NCBI GenBank assembly: GCA_010015655.1
Contig: ML976722.1
Location: 346,144-410,143 of the forward strand
Origin: Bimuria novae-zelandiae CBS 107.79
Lineage: Eukaryota; Ascomycota; Dothideomycetes; Pleosporales; Didymosphaeriaceae
Reading direction: 5' to 3'
DNA: 64,000 bases
The stretch's first letter is position 1, and each line of letters starts with the position of its first letter. The position numbers were made by a program, and so were the translations under genes. Positions 33,484 to 44,460 of the stretch are shown here, piece after piece. The notes below the pieces were generated by a model, which saw nothing but the letters and a program-made list of their open reading frames with translations, did no database searches and had not been told where the DNA came from.

Positions 33484-35273
33484 AGCTAGCGCATATAGTG
33501 TCCGAACACATAGGGTTTCCGAACACCGCGCCACAACACTATACCTGCAGAAAACACGCGATTTCTCTGCACAACGCTTATTAATATGGACGCCTGTGAG
33601 GTCGCTATACAATTAGCTATTAATGATCTTGCTGTAGGTCTTTATACTAGCCAGCGCGCAGCTGCGAAGGCGTATAGTATCCCTTTATTAACGCTATATA
33701 GTTAACTACGTGGCGCAACGAACAGCGCGCTTAGCTATTAGTATTAGTAGTGGCTAACTCCTCTACAAGAGGACTTCCTAGTAGACTAGATCCTCGAAGA
33801 AGACGCACGCGCCTGCCTTCCCTTACACGCTCGCGCTTGAGAAATAGCTAATCAAATCCTACGTATGAACGGCGATAGTTAGCCTGTTGGTAAACTCTGG
33901 CTCTTACACTTTATTAAGCGACAGCCACGCGTCGCATCGGTTATTGGTAGAAAGCTCGAGGCTCAGAGAGCTAATGCAGCAACTCCAGAGCAGGTGCGCG
34001 CGTTCCTAGAGCTCTATGAGCAGACCAGACGGCGGCTCAACATACAGACGGAGAATACCTACAATATGGATGAGACTGGCGTGGCTCTAGGAGTATGTAC
34101 AAACACCCGAGTACTCTCTAGTAGTCAGAAAAAGAAGGCTTACATTCGGTCTCCAGAGAATCGCGAGTGGGTCTCTATAATCGAGTGCGTATCGGCGACA
34201 GGGCGGAAACTACGCTGCGCAGTCATCTTCAAAGGCCAGACCCTACAGACTACTTGGTTCCCAGCCAAATCCGTGCCTAGCTGGCTCTATACAACCTCTG
34301 AGAATGGATGGACGTCGAAAGCGATAGGTGTTGAGTGGCTACAGCGTATATTCATACCTGAGACGGCTGTAGATAATGGCCAGTACCGCCTCCTTATCCT
34401 TGACGGCCACGGCAGCCATATTGATATAGACTTCCTCTGGCTCTGCAAGCAACATCGAATCGAGCTCTTATACCTACCTGCGCATACCTCGCACGCCCTG
34501 CAGCCTCTAGATCTGGCCCCTTTTTCCGTTATCAAGTCTAGTTACAGACGCCAGATCCAGGAGCTTGCATCGCTTAACAACGCCGCACCTATTAAGAAGG
34601 AGCGCTTTATTGCCTGCTACTATCAAGCTAGGGAGGAAGGCTTCACAAAGCGTGTAATTCGAGCAGGCTGGCAGGCTACTGGCATCTGCCCATTTAACAT
34701 CAATCACGTGCTCAGCTCATCGCAGCTCTCTCGAAGGCCTACTACGCCTACGCACCAGCAGCAGCCTCGGCAGCAGCCTCAAAGCTTCTTCTCTACTCCC
34801 CAAGGCCCCCGGGATCTCTATATAGCGCAGCGCAACGTCCAGAGCGTCGAGAATTTAGGTCGTACGACCCGGCTACTCCTACAGAAAGCAGGTAAGGCTC
34901 TAGCAGCTGCAAATGCTAGAGCTGCAGGCCTAGAAGCAGAGAAAAGACGACTTGAGCAGCAGCTAGAGATATCTGCCTCTCAGCGTCAGCGTAAGCGCGT
35001 TCGAGTAGACCCGAATTAACGCTTTGCAGAGGTAGAGAGTATTAGGGAGGCTATGCGCGCAGCTGAGGCTTTAGCAGCCTAACTACGTAGAGCTACTGTA
35101 TTAAGCGCCTCAGAAATAGCTGCTATAGCTACAACAGCTGCAGCGCTTGAATCTATGTGTAGTTAATGGCAATTGTAAGCAGCGTTGCTGAGATATCGCG
35201 TGTTTTCTGCAAGTGCGGTTTCGTGGCGCGGTGTTCGGAAACCCTATGTGTTCGGACACTATATGCGCTAGCT
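33484..35273 (+). mobile_element. Pogo-like DNA transposon Z
   Basis: 1790 bp. Ends AGCTAGCGCATATAGTGTCC on both sides in inverted orientation, extended by GAACACATAGGGTTTCCG. TA duplications (33482-33483 and 35274-35275) become clear when R3 is aligned with the uninterrupted site in R2 near 22733. The youngest insertion of the W-X-R3-Z stack and the least mutated. Encodes one transposase. Confidence 0.92.
33586..35019 (+). pseudogene. Transposase of Z: open DDE domain, stop-ridden HTH part
   Basis: 478 codons in one frame. Codons 1-136 (33586-33993) hold about seven TAG, TGA or TAA stops. Codons 137-478 (33994-35019) are completely open: YNMDETGVALG (Asp 1), LLILDGHGSH (Asp 2), SHALQPLDLAPF (Asp 3), then GWQATGICPFN and a C-terminal coiled coil rich in Arg, Gln and Glu ending KRVRVDPN. 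DDE_1 superfamily, pogo-like. As it stands no full-length protein can be made; a truncated DDE-only product from an internal Met is conceivable but unsupported. Confidence 0.87.
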
Positions 35274-37508
35274 TAGAGAAGATCTTGTTATTAGATTTAA
35301 TTACTTTTACTATAATATTATATTGTACTTTTATAAACCGCATAAAAGTGCTAAGTAATTTAATAATTAACTGTGCTAGGCGGTTATCCTTGAAGTAGAA
35401 GTCTTATGTAAAGCCGGAGAATTAGTTAGTAATTAGCATTTAGCTCTTCTTTCTTATTAAGCTATCTACTTTATAGTCGTGAAAATCGATTGCGACTCGC
35501 TCGCCAGGACCTTCTGTTAGATCTCTAGCTTACCGGCGTATTTACTATTTTAGTTTTGCTTTACCGCAGGCATCACACTTAACTATAAGGAGATCTTTAA
35601 TCCTTACCCCCTTAGATTGCTGCACGAGGTGTTCGAGGGCCTAAGGGCCTAAATAGCCTAATTATTAGTGCTAGGTCTACGCGTCTGCCTTCTGTAGTCT
35701 TTATTTAGTGCGTATATTAGTCTTGTAAGTGGCGTGCGCAGTATTAGTAGGAATACTACCTACTAGCCTTGTCTTGTATTCTAAGACCTACTATCTATGT
35801 AGCTCTTAGAGTTCTGCCAGCACAGTATTATCTCTTCTCTTTAGAGTTATTAGGTCTACTCTTGTATCCTACTAAAGGCCTTGCCTCCGGAGTAATCAGA
35901 ATAATATAAGATTACAGAGCAGATTAGGGCAATAGGCTATATTATCTAGCTATATTAATTAATTACTATTTACACTTTATACGTTAAGATAGACGCTCCC
36001 GTATCCTTTAATCCATATTTGTGTATTCCCTACCTATATAAAGTCTCCTGGCGCCGGTGGATGGTATAAGACAAAGCGATTAATGTCGTTAAAGATATAG
36101 TAGGTTATGCCTAAATTAAGTATGGCTAAGCGTCGCAATAGGTACGTGTTTAGGTTAGTGTAGAAGGATGCGGCGTTAAAGCTCGCTAGGATTTTAGTAA
36201 TCTTGCGTCTATCTAGTTATTTATTATTAGCCTTAGTAATTTGAGGTAGAGTAGGAGTATGTAATTATTTAATTTTAGGTGCCTGTAATTTGGCCTTTTT
36301 TGTTCCTTTTAACTTTTCTTAGAAGTCGGTATTATGTTCTAGCCTAAGCTTAACTAGCTTTACTATAAGAGAGTTTAGTATAAACCAGTCTAGCTGCTTG
36401 TCTAGAAAGGCATAGAAATAGTCTTAAAGACTATAGCGTAGTTTATAAGCAGGGTAGTAATTGCCACTAACTACTATTAGCTTAAGGCTTTAAGGCGACC
36501 GCTTAGTTCTAGTACGTTAACTATTATTTCGTTATTTATAATTCTAAGGTCTTTCCTAACTTTTAGATAATACTACTTTATCTACAAGAGAGGCGTCCCT
36601 GTCTATAGCCTAGGTAGGTTTACCACCTTTAGCGAGAGATGACCCTGTAGCAGTAAAAGCGCCCTTTTATTTACCCTTAGTCGGGTGCTGCAGGATTATA
36701 TAGTCTTAGAAGAGTTTTATTATGTGCTTCCGTAAGATAGCTGCATCCTTGCTTCTATATTGCTAGAAGGTCGTTACCTACATAGGTGCGATATAGATAA
36801 CTGCCTTTATAAAGTCTTCTTTCACTAAGTTAAGCCTTTAAAGTTCTAGAACCTAATTAGTCTCTGCTTCTGTGGCTGCGTGATCGTACTTAGAGAGCCA
36901 TGCAGCCTATAATCTAGCTATTCTTATTAGCTTAAGCGCTTCTTAATACCTTGTTCTTAATTGTCTGTATTTGTCTTAATAGTTAACCCTAATTATAATT
37001 ATAAGGTTATTTATCTATTGCTTAATTATTTCTCTAGGAATATAGCAGTTATTCTAGAGATGCGCGGAGATTATTAACTAAAAAAAGGTAACCACCTTAT
37101 TAAGGTCTGCCTTTTCTTCTTAATAGGCTCGATCTATGACCTTATAGATCTCGAGCTGTCCTTTATAGTAGTCACTATCGTCTTTGTATACTTTCGCGCC
37201 TGCCAGCGATAGATAAGATAATAATATTAGTGCGTTATTTAGGTTCGCATTCGTGTAGACAGCGTTTAGCTAGTAGTTGCCTATTAACGGCGGTATTAGC
37301 ATGGCGGGTTTCTGCTTTGGTTTATCTATCAGCGCTGGGTCAATAATGTTCCAGACCTTAAGGAATTAGCATCTTGTTTTAAGCTGTTTTAGCCATAGTG
37401 TGTAATTCGTGTAGTTAGTTAGGATCACTATAGGATCTCTAAGTGTTGATAGGGCCATTGCGATTGGCTTAATAAGGTAGTATTCGTTAAGGCAGTGAGA
37501 CTCTTAAT

Positions 37509-37788
37509 TGTCAGATTAGGAGGGTAATCTAATAAGATAAAAAGATGATAATTAATTAAGATAAATTAAGGTATAAATTGTGTGTCCTTTTCTCTAAGAG
37601 GTCTAGGACTTTGCCTTTTATCTTTAGGTTGCCTGCCTAGATATCCCTTGCTTTATTCCTTACTTCATCCTTGCTTCATTCCTTGCGTCATTCCTTGCCC
37701 GTTGAGCGAGGGCGGAATGCAAGGGCGGAATGTACGGGCGTAAGTGCGCCAGCCTCCTTGCAGATGCAAAGGACCATGTAATCGGACA
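37509..37788 (-). repeat. R3 5' LTR
   Basis: 280-bp partner of 30570-30849, ending AATCGGACA. The internal sequence begins at 37508 going left. Confidence 0.92.
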
Positions 37789-38504
37789 TGCTACATCTGT
37801 TGGGGTGGCGCGTTAGTGTCGCGGCGCACTGACTGTCTCGGCAGGGTACGTTACCTCATTACATAATTAAACTAGAAATACTTAAAACTTAGCTTAAAGC
37901 GTAGCAGCAGGCTATTAAGAAAAAGGAACTAGATCTACTAAAAAGATAGTAATAGTTATAGCTTAATAACTAATATAGTTAGAATACATAATTTTTTATT
38001 AGTTAAGCTTAGCTAACCTATTGCTTAGGTTGCTAGGCCAAGCCGACTGCTTAGCACAAGGGCGCTTGGACCCCACCAGTCGGCTTGGCTTTTTGACTAG
38101 TCGGCCGACCTGTAGGCTCCGGGACACTTTCGGACCGGCAGGCGAGCACGTGTGGGTGACTAGCGCGCTAAATTAACGCGCTCCCTACTATATAGATACT
38201 ATAGACCCTCTCCATCAACGGCCTCAAGTTTCAGACACACCAGTCACCTCTCGACGACAAAGTAATCTCCATACTACTTACCTTATCTCTCTGTTCAACT
38301 CCCTTTCTAACGACCCATTTACCTCACTTGACTCGACTCTTACATCAAAATGTTCTCTCCGGTCGTCAACCCCGAGCAGCAGAAGCGGTCCGCAGTCCTG
38401 CCGGCTCCAGTCCTGAAATTTCCATTAAGCGCAATAGACTGAAATTAAAGGTAAATGCTTGAATTCATTGCACTGTAAGGCTAAGAATACTAACAGTTTT
38501 ACTA

Positions 38505-40368
38505 ACGTATTCTACAAGCGAGCTGCGCACCCAAGCGAGCTGCGCGCTTTTGCCAAGCCCACACTAACTTATAATTAACGTATAATAGCTTAATAAAATA
38601 ATAGTTAATTTGCTTTATACGAAGCAAATATATAGCTTATATTATAATTTATTTTAAATTACTAAATCTAGTTAGTCTAACGCGCTACTACTACGTATAA
38701 TACGCCTAAATCTACGCTACGTAATAGACGCGCTAGCGTCCTTCTACACGCTAAAATATAATTAAACTTAATAAAGCTTATAAAGTTAAAGGAGAAGATA
38801 ATTATTTAGTATATTCTAAATTTTACTAAGTAAGGATACCCTGTAATCCTTACGTAGGTTTAAGATATAGTAGATACTTTACTTACTACGCGCGGCTAGG
38901 GCAAGGTTAGTAAAAACTAGTTAGTAAACTTTATTAAACGTATACCTAAGCTTATAATAAAGTTTAATTATAAGCTAGACTACTTAAGAATACTATGTAA
39001 GGATTCTACTATTATATTAAATTAGTTTTAACTTATATAGAATATAAAGGCGAAGTATAGCATACAGGATAAAAATATATAAAACTTTAATAAGTCTAGT
39101 TTTATAATAGGCATAATTTTAATAAGCTAAAAGGTTATTACTAGCTCTAAAAGGCGTAAGAGGCTAAAGCAGGTATAAGTAGGTAATAAAAAGTAAATAT
39201 TAATAATACTAAGTATTAGTAGTGCGGGGTAAAAGATCCTACCCTTTATTATTTTTTAGGCAAAGATACACCTTACTAGCTAGTATACTAAGAATAACCT
39301 ATCTCTCTAATAAAGAATTATAGTCTCTAAGAATAGCTAAATAATAAATAAGCTTAGAGTTACGTAGATTAAGCATTTTAACGCGTGTATAAAGCGCCAT
39401 ATACAGGGCACACATAGGCTACTTATTATAGACAGCCACAAGAGCTATAGCTCTGTTGCTTTTAAGTAGTATTATAAGGATAATAAGATTATCTATCTTT
39501 ACATGCCGCCGCACTTATCGCACATCCTATAGCCACTAGATATAGGTTATTTTTCGCCACTAAAGAAGGCGTACTCGCGCTAAGTTAAGTAACTAATACA
39601 GAGTTATATTAACTATATTACTAAAACTAAGTTTTTACTTATATTTATTAACGCGTTTAACGCGTTAATTAATAAAAAATAAATTAAAAAAAGCTTTTAT
39701 AACGCTAGTTTAGTACCTTTTAACTTATAGTTAGTATTAAATTAATTAAATATATAATTAAAATTTTTATTAGCTTTTTTAGTTAAATCTATCCCCTAGT
39801 AGTTATAAACACCTAGTAATATATATAAGATTAGGGAGTAATCTATCTTAGTATTAAAAAAGTTTTAAATACTATTTAAAGCTCTCTAATACTAGTAAAA
39901 AAAATATTATTATTATTTATAAAAGGCGTGCAAAAGATAGCGTATAAGTTTAAGCTAATAAAGGCCTAAATTAAGGAGCTTAAGGAGGCAAATATAGCTC
40001 ACACAAAGCGGAAATCACGTAAAAGGACACGTATACAGGATGGAGGAACACTACTTGCTGCAGAAGGACTACAGCTAGTAGCTGCAAAAGAGCGTCCTGC
40101 GAAGAGGCAGCGCTTGCAAGCAGGTAGGGAGGATGGTGGAGAGAGCAGCACGCAGCGCCACAGGCTTTATAGCAAGTGTAATAAGCTAGGGCATAACATG
40201 CAAACCTGCTAAAAGACTAAAAGGCTATTTTCTAATATAAATATTACCTTTAGTAGGTTATTTTTAGATAGTGTTAATAGTAATAGCGACGATTAAGAAG
40301 CATAAGTTAGTGTTGCCAAGAAAAAGTGCGCAGCTCGCTTGGGTGCGCAGCTCGCTTGTGGAATACGT
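38505..40368 (+). mobile_element. Pogo-like DNA transposon N
   Basis: 1864 bp, ends ACGTATTCTACAAGCGAGCT (left) and the inverse at 40368, TA at 38503-38504 and 40369-40370. Both ends hold two tandem CAAGCGAGCTGCGC motifs. Plus-strand transposase relic inside. Inserted in the first intron of the host gene at 38350. Strongly AT-rich from 38550 to about 39990, then abruptly balanced up to the right end. Confidence 0.92.
38700..40225 (+). pseudogene. Transposase of N (pogo-like) with C-terminal zinc knuckle
   Basis: Decayed DDE transposase with approximate limits. IYNFNKSSFIIG (catalytic Asp turned Asn) near 39080, LLIIDSHKSYS near 39425, SHIL.PLDIGYFSPLKKAYS near 39520-39570. The C-terminal part after 39990 is nearly free of RIP: basic AHTKRKSRKRTRIQD, KERPAKRQRLQAG, and a knuckle SKCNKLGHNMQTC just before the stop near 40210. 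Dead because of many stops upstream. Confidence 0.78.
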
Positions 40369-41668
40369 TATTAGGCAACAAAAAAACCGATCGAAAAGCC
40401 TACTGTCGAGGTCAAGATCAAGAAGGAGGACCAGGTCGAGGCCACTAAGACCATTGAGCCCAATGTCACGGCGAACGTTAAGACCAACACCACGAGCGAC
40501 AACGCGAATGGCAAAAGACACAGTGACGGCCAACTTCAAGAACGAGAGCACGGGAGAGTTCATGACCAAGAAGTTCTCGGCCATTTTGAGGTAGATCCCA
40601 CACCGTTTGTGAACCCGTTCATGAACCCTGACGACGGTGAACTCGACACAGCAGCTCCAGGTGAGCCGCCTGTACTAAGTCACCAGGTGTACAAACTGCC
40701 CGCGCCTCTAAGCCAGTCATCAAGCTACGGCCAAGGCGAGACCGATGCTCTTGAAATCAACACGGCTCTTGCCCCATCTGCAGCTCGCCGGAACAGCTGA
40801 CGGAGACGCTACAGGCAACGGCCAACTTGCTTTCCAGCGTGTCCACGGTAGCAAACAACATGCTACCATAGACTTTCGCGCCCTCGCTGAGAAGCCGTTG
40901 CCCATACGCCTCGCCCTGCTTCAAGGCCCGGAGGTGATCATCAACTGCGTGGCAGAGAAATTCGCGTTCCGAAAGGCTCTACCGCTCGCTGTTTCCCCCG
41001 CAGCTCGGTCGGAGCATAAGGCCATGGGATATTTTCCCATACAGAACCTGGATCCGCTCCTGGTCGGTGGCGTCAAGCGTCTGCTCGACTAGCTCACGGC
41101 CTCGCTATCTCGCCAGTATCCCTTTGGTATCGCATCCTGTGGCTCCGACGCTCAGTCACTAGTTACTGACCTCGATGCCATCGTTGCCGCTGAGCCACTA
41201 GGTATGGACGGACTGGTCAGCAAATTTCGCGGCTACTGGTGGCATAGGTTGCAGATCACACCAGTAGTGGACATCGGATTCGAGAAACTGAAGGTGTTCA
41301 ACGAACTTCTCACTCCGAACACCGAGTCTTCAATCGTCCGTATGGTCATCAAGGTCTTGGCCGTTGCTCTTGCTCCAAATAATAAGATCGATGACCATGC
41401 CCACACTCAGTTCCTTGCCTGGCTCAACCAACTTCCAAAGCTCCAGGGACGCGTTCATGAGGCTTTCCATGGCATCGTGAAACAGCGCGAGCAGCGTCGC
41501 GCTATGGACCGCCAGAAGCAGCCACCGAGCAACGCAACCCTTGCTCAGCAGCAGTTGAAACAGCAGCGCGAGATGGTTATCCAAACCGCTCGGAAGGTGG
41601 ACCGTAGCGGTGCTGGTACGATCACGGCGGAGGAGGCTCATCTCTTGGGTCGCCGACCGGGTCTCTAG

Positions 41669-42269
41669 GTGACGGTCTCTCCTGGTCGGTGTCGATTGGT
41701 CATGGCACGGCAGTAGGTGGTGTCGCGATCTACTGAAGATCGCGTTCGGTATCTAAATACTGCATGGGAGATGTTCGTTCCTGAAAAACTGTGCGGGCCT
41801 TGACTTCAGAAGCACTGGAGGTTATGTGAAAGGGATGCTATCCGGGCATTGGAAGGTGTTGAGCGGGAAGTTTGTGACTGAAGCTTCAGGTGGGGTGCAC
41901 TGCCAGCACTGACTGGTACGATAGCGATCGCGAACAGTAGGATTTCGGTTCATTTCTATTACATAGCGATGATCTGTTCTTCGCTATGGCGTGAATCTCT
42001 TACGTCGTGATGTGTCTAACTCCGCGTTGCGCGCGTTGAACTTTCTTCCCAACATTTACGCACTATACTTAAAAAGGCTAGCCAAAGCGGCACAGATCAG
42101 CAGCCATGTGGCACAACGCTTGCATGGACAATTTCTCTCCGGCCTCGTCCCGAAGCACGCACATCCCGAGCACCCCGAAACTGTTGATTGAGTTTCCCCT
42201 TTCGCACGTCGTTCAGAACAGTGTCTGGTGCGTTTGACGCTTCTAGAAACAGTGCGCAACCAGCGATCA
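41669..42269. other. Intergenic stretch
   Basis: Follows the stop of the decayed gene. Balanced base composition; no open frame with family features, no repeat seen. Confidence 0.4.
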
Positions 42270-42530
42270 TCCCGCCTAATTATCAGAGCTCGAAACCCTG
42301 GGGTATACGCGAGACTTTTATGACGCGAGCAATGTCAAGAAAGCGGCGGACTCCCAGTCGCTGCCGTCAAATTTGAAACCACCGTTCCGATATTTGGCGT
42401 GGCATGCAGGGATTAAGCAGGTTAGTGCCCAAGCGGATACGGGGCTGAGGATCGCGAGAGCCGGGAAATTTGATATGATTTATGACCTGGGCCTGTTCGA
42501 ACCCAGATCTGGATTTGGGCCGGATAGGGC
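42270..42530 (+). pseudogene. Coding-like relic, unrecognised
   Basis: One plus-strand frame reads RNPGVYARDFYDASNVKKAA, ... LPSNLKPPFRYLAWHAGIKQ, ... KFDMIYDLGLFEPR. It is compositionally protein-like, but it has no start codon context, no end and no detectable partner exons. Probably an eroded gene fragment. Low confidence. Confidence 0.25.
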
Positions 42531-43083
42531 GAAGGTTTGTTTTGCGGCAGGATGCAACGTGGAGGGTACCAGCAAGAGTTGGCGAGACGGAAAAGTTTTC
42601 GTATACGCGGCCGTGTTTAGATTGCGTACGACTACGCGAATTCTTAGGGTCTCTGCAGACGGTGGAGGGTACTGCAGGACTTTTTGCTTCTCTGTCGTTC
42701 GGTTGGCAGTGCTCACCTGCGCGCGGAGCAAACACGAAAAAGAACCATCGCCCGTTAGCTCGCGCGCGCGGTGTTGACTGCTGTCAAAGCGCGCGGCGTG
42801 TGGGTTCTAATTCGGGTCTAAAGTCAGCTGACGACCCAGGGTCGTGGAGTCAGGAACCAGAGTATCCACCTATGGCTGTTTCGGAACAATTGTAGCGCAC
42901 GAGTACCATCCCAGACGCCCCACGTCAAATCCCATGTGCTCCCGCTCGTAAAAGCTGTAAATCCGGGCTGCCACTGTCTTCATCTCCTCTCCGGTCCATG
43001 ACATCAATCCTGCCATTTGCTTTTTGATTGTGGCACTGGCACTCGAGTATTCCGCGAATGAACGGGCTGGACCTGGACACAAC

Positions 43084-44460
43084 ATGTGGTTGCGACCGCG
43101 AGCGAGCGACGGCGCTGATAGCATCACCAACTACGTGAACCCGGAGAAGGAGTTGAATGCTGGACTGTGGTCGTTGTTCGTGGGTGCGACACTATTTCTG
43201 ATACTGCGGCTATACTGCAAGATCACCCGTCGCCATGGCCTCTGGTACGATGACTATATACTCATTGTTGCATGGGTGAGTATGCCGCTGGCGCTTTCAG
43301 GCGAGTTGGTTTCAAAAGCTAAGATCGCTGCAGAGCATGCTACTACTCACCGACTCGATAATCGTTCACCAATATCACACCGGCTACGTTCCAACGAACG
43401 GCTCGGAATGGGACGACCGCATGCACATACTCATCAACATCTCCTCATGTACCAACCTCATGGGCCAAGCGTGGAGCAAGACAGCATTTGGCGTTACCCT
43501 CCTTAAACTAACGAACCGCTACCAGCAATGGATGCTATGGTTCTTCATCGCTACAATGAACGCGTGGATGATTGTGAAGGTCATATTCCAGTGGGCGAAG
43601 ATTTGCGACGAAAAGAGCTACGATGTATGGTACCGGCTGGACTTTTGCATCGAAAAGGGCTTTCGAGAAGATTTCAAAGAGGCGGGCAATAGTGAGTCGA
43701 GCGACATTCATACAAGGATGAAAATGCTGACCTAAGTAGTATACAACATAGTCATGGATTTTGTCTTCGCCTTCTTCCCATGGTGGATTACCTGGAAACT
43801 GGATATGAAAAAGGCGGAGAAGATTGGCCTCTGCGCCACGATGAGCCTGGGAGTCATGTGAGTACAAGCGCTTGACGAGATAAACATGGGTTGTACTGAC
43901 CTTGAATAGAATCGCCATTGTCGCAGCCGTGCGCGTAGCATGGAAAGACGAGGGCAACAAGCGTGACCCTTATTACTACTGTAAGCACATCGTGTCGCCC
44001 TAACACCAATTGAGTCTGACAATTCCCAGGGCGAAATGGCGTCTCCAATGTATGGTACTCCTCCGAAGTTGCCGGTACCATCCTTGTTCAATGCATCCCC
44101 GTTCTGCGACCTTTCCTCCGCGAAGTCCACGCCTCCCTCACCTCGAAACGCCTACCCTCCTCCAACAGCGTCACTCGCAGAAGTTGGGCCTGGACAGTCA
44201 CCCAGAAAAACGGCGCTAGCTATCCGGCTTCCCCCGGCTACCCGGCTTCTCCCGGAATAGATGTCGACATCAAAACACTAGAAGGCACAAATGGCAAGAA
44301 CGGGTTTAATTTCGGATTCAATGAGACGAAGGTCTACAGTAATAATTACGTTGAGCTAGAAACCATACGAGAGTTCAATGACGAAGAGAAGGCGACCAGG
44401 ATCAGTAGAGGGAGAAGCTTTCGAACCGTCAGCGAGAAGCGGTCGTCACACTTGTTCTAG
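43084..44460 (+). CDS. Fungal rhodopsin-domain integral membrane protein
   Basis: Five exons (43084-43275, 43334-43691, 43740-43857, 43910-43980, 44030-44460) joined by introns of 48-58 nt, all GT-AG. The product is about 389 residues. It has about six membrane segments: GLWSLFVGATLFLILRLYCK, then LWYDDYILIVAW, the conserved [WY]DD motif of the fungal rhodopsin-domain family (some relatives are Pth11-like receptors). Further helices include WMLWFFIATMNAWMIVKVIF, MDFVFAFFPWWITWKL and IAIVAAVRVAW, then a Pro/Ser-rich cytosolic tail. I chose ATG 43084 because it is the first in-frame ATG. No stops after splicing, so probably functional. Substrate or ligand unknown. Confidence 0.85.

Larger units (their letters stand above)
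30860..37500 (-). pseudogene. R3 Copia gag-pol pseudogene, split by Z
   Basis: Parallel to R2 along its length. The RT box reads FYIDNLII at about 31945-31912, again with Asn for the second Asp. The integrase zinc/core region is near 35600-35300 and continues beyond Z at 33480-33300. Stops are everywhere. The short minus-strand open stretch at 31639-31821 is part of the RT/RNase H region, not a separate gene. Confidence 0.8.
30570..37788 (-). mobile_element. Copia retrotransposon R3, with Z nested
   Basis: 7219 bp including Z (5.4 kb without it). 280-bp LTRs at 30570-30849 and 37509-37788; perfect duplication TGCTA (30565-30569 and 37789-37793). AGGGGGTG next to the left LTR fixes the minus orientation. 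Related to R2 over most of pol but with different LTRs. Inserted between the terminal repeat and the transposase start of X. Confidence 0.94.
26392..37851 (-). mobile_element. Fot1-type transposon X (interrupted)
   Basis: Terminal inverted repeats GTACCCTGCCGAGACAGTCA (26392) and its inverse ending at 37851; the left end lacks two bases of the ACGT start. TA at 26390-26391 and 37852-37853. Encodes a minus-strand transposase interrupted by Y. R3 is inserted just upstream of its start codon, between the terminal repeat and the gene. Inserted in W. Confidence 0.85.
26318..38112. mobile_element. MITE W (about 333 bp) split by X
   Basis: The left end CAGCCGACTGGTTAAAAAGC and the reverse complement of the right end (38031-38112) match over about 75 bp, including CTGGTGGGGTCCAAGCGCCC. 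TA occurs on both sides (26316-26317 and 38113-38114). Without X it has about 333 bp; the residue 37854-38030 is Lys/Arg-rich in one frame and may be the tail of a lost transposase. A non-autonomous derivative of a pogo-like element. Confidence 0.75.
38350..41668 (+). pseudogene. Decayed host gene, unrecognised, with transposon in intron 1
   Basis: Exon 1 starts at ATG 38350 (MFSPVVNPEQQKRSAVLPAP) behind a pyrimidine-rich leader; two stops near 38440 fit CGA to TGA and CAA to TAA. An intron donor GTAAAT at 38451, a TACTAAC branch site and an acceptor TTAG ending at 40374 give a 58-nt intron once transposon N and its TA duplication are removed. Downstream, coding-like stretches jump between frames (40375-40560, 40600-40800, 40780-41092, then 41093-41668). 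One TAG lies at about 41090 (LLDQLT-like to LLD-stop). The last part (VSKFRGYWWHRLQITP..., ending RRPGL) is open for 154 codons. I do not recognise the family. Several indels plus RIP-type stops mean it is dead. Confidence 0.6.

Noticed and set aside
40271..40594. 107-codon plus-strand frame
   Set aside because: Runs from the transposon N terminal repeat into host exon 2; only the part after 40374 can be host coding.
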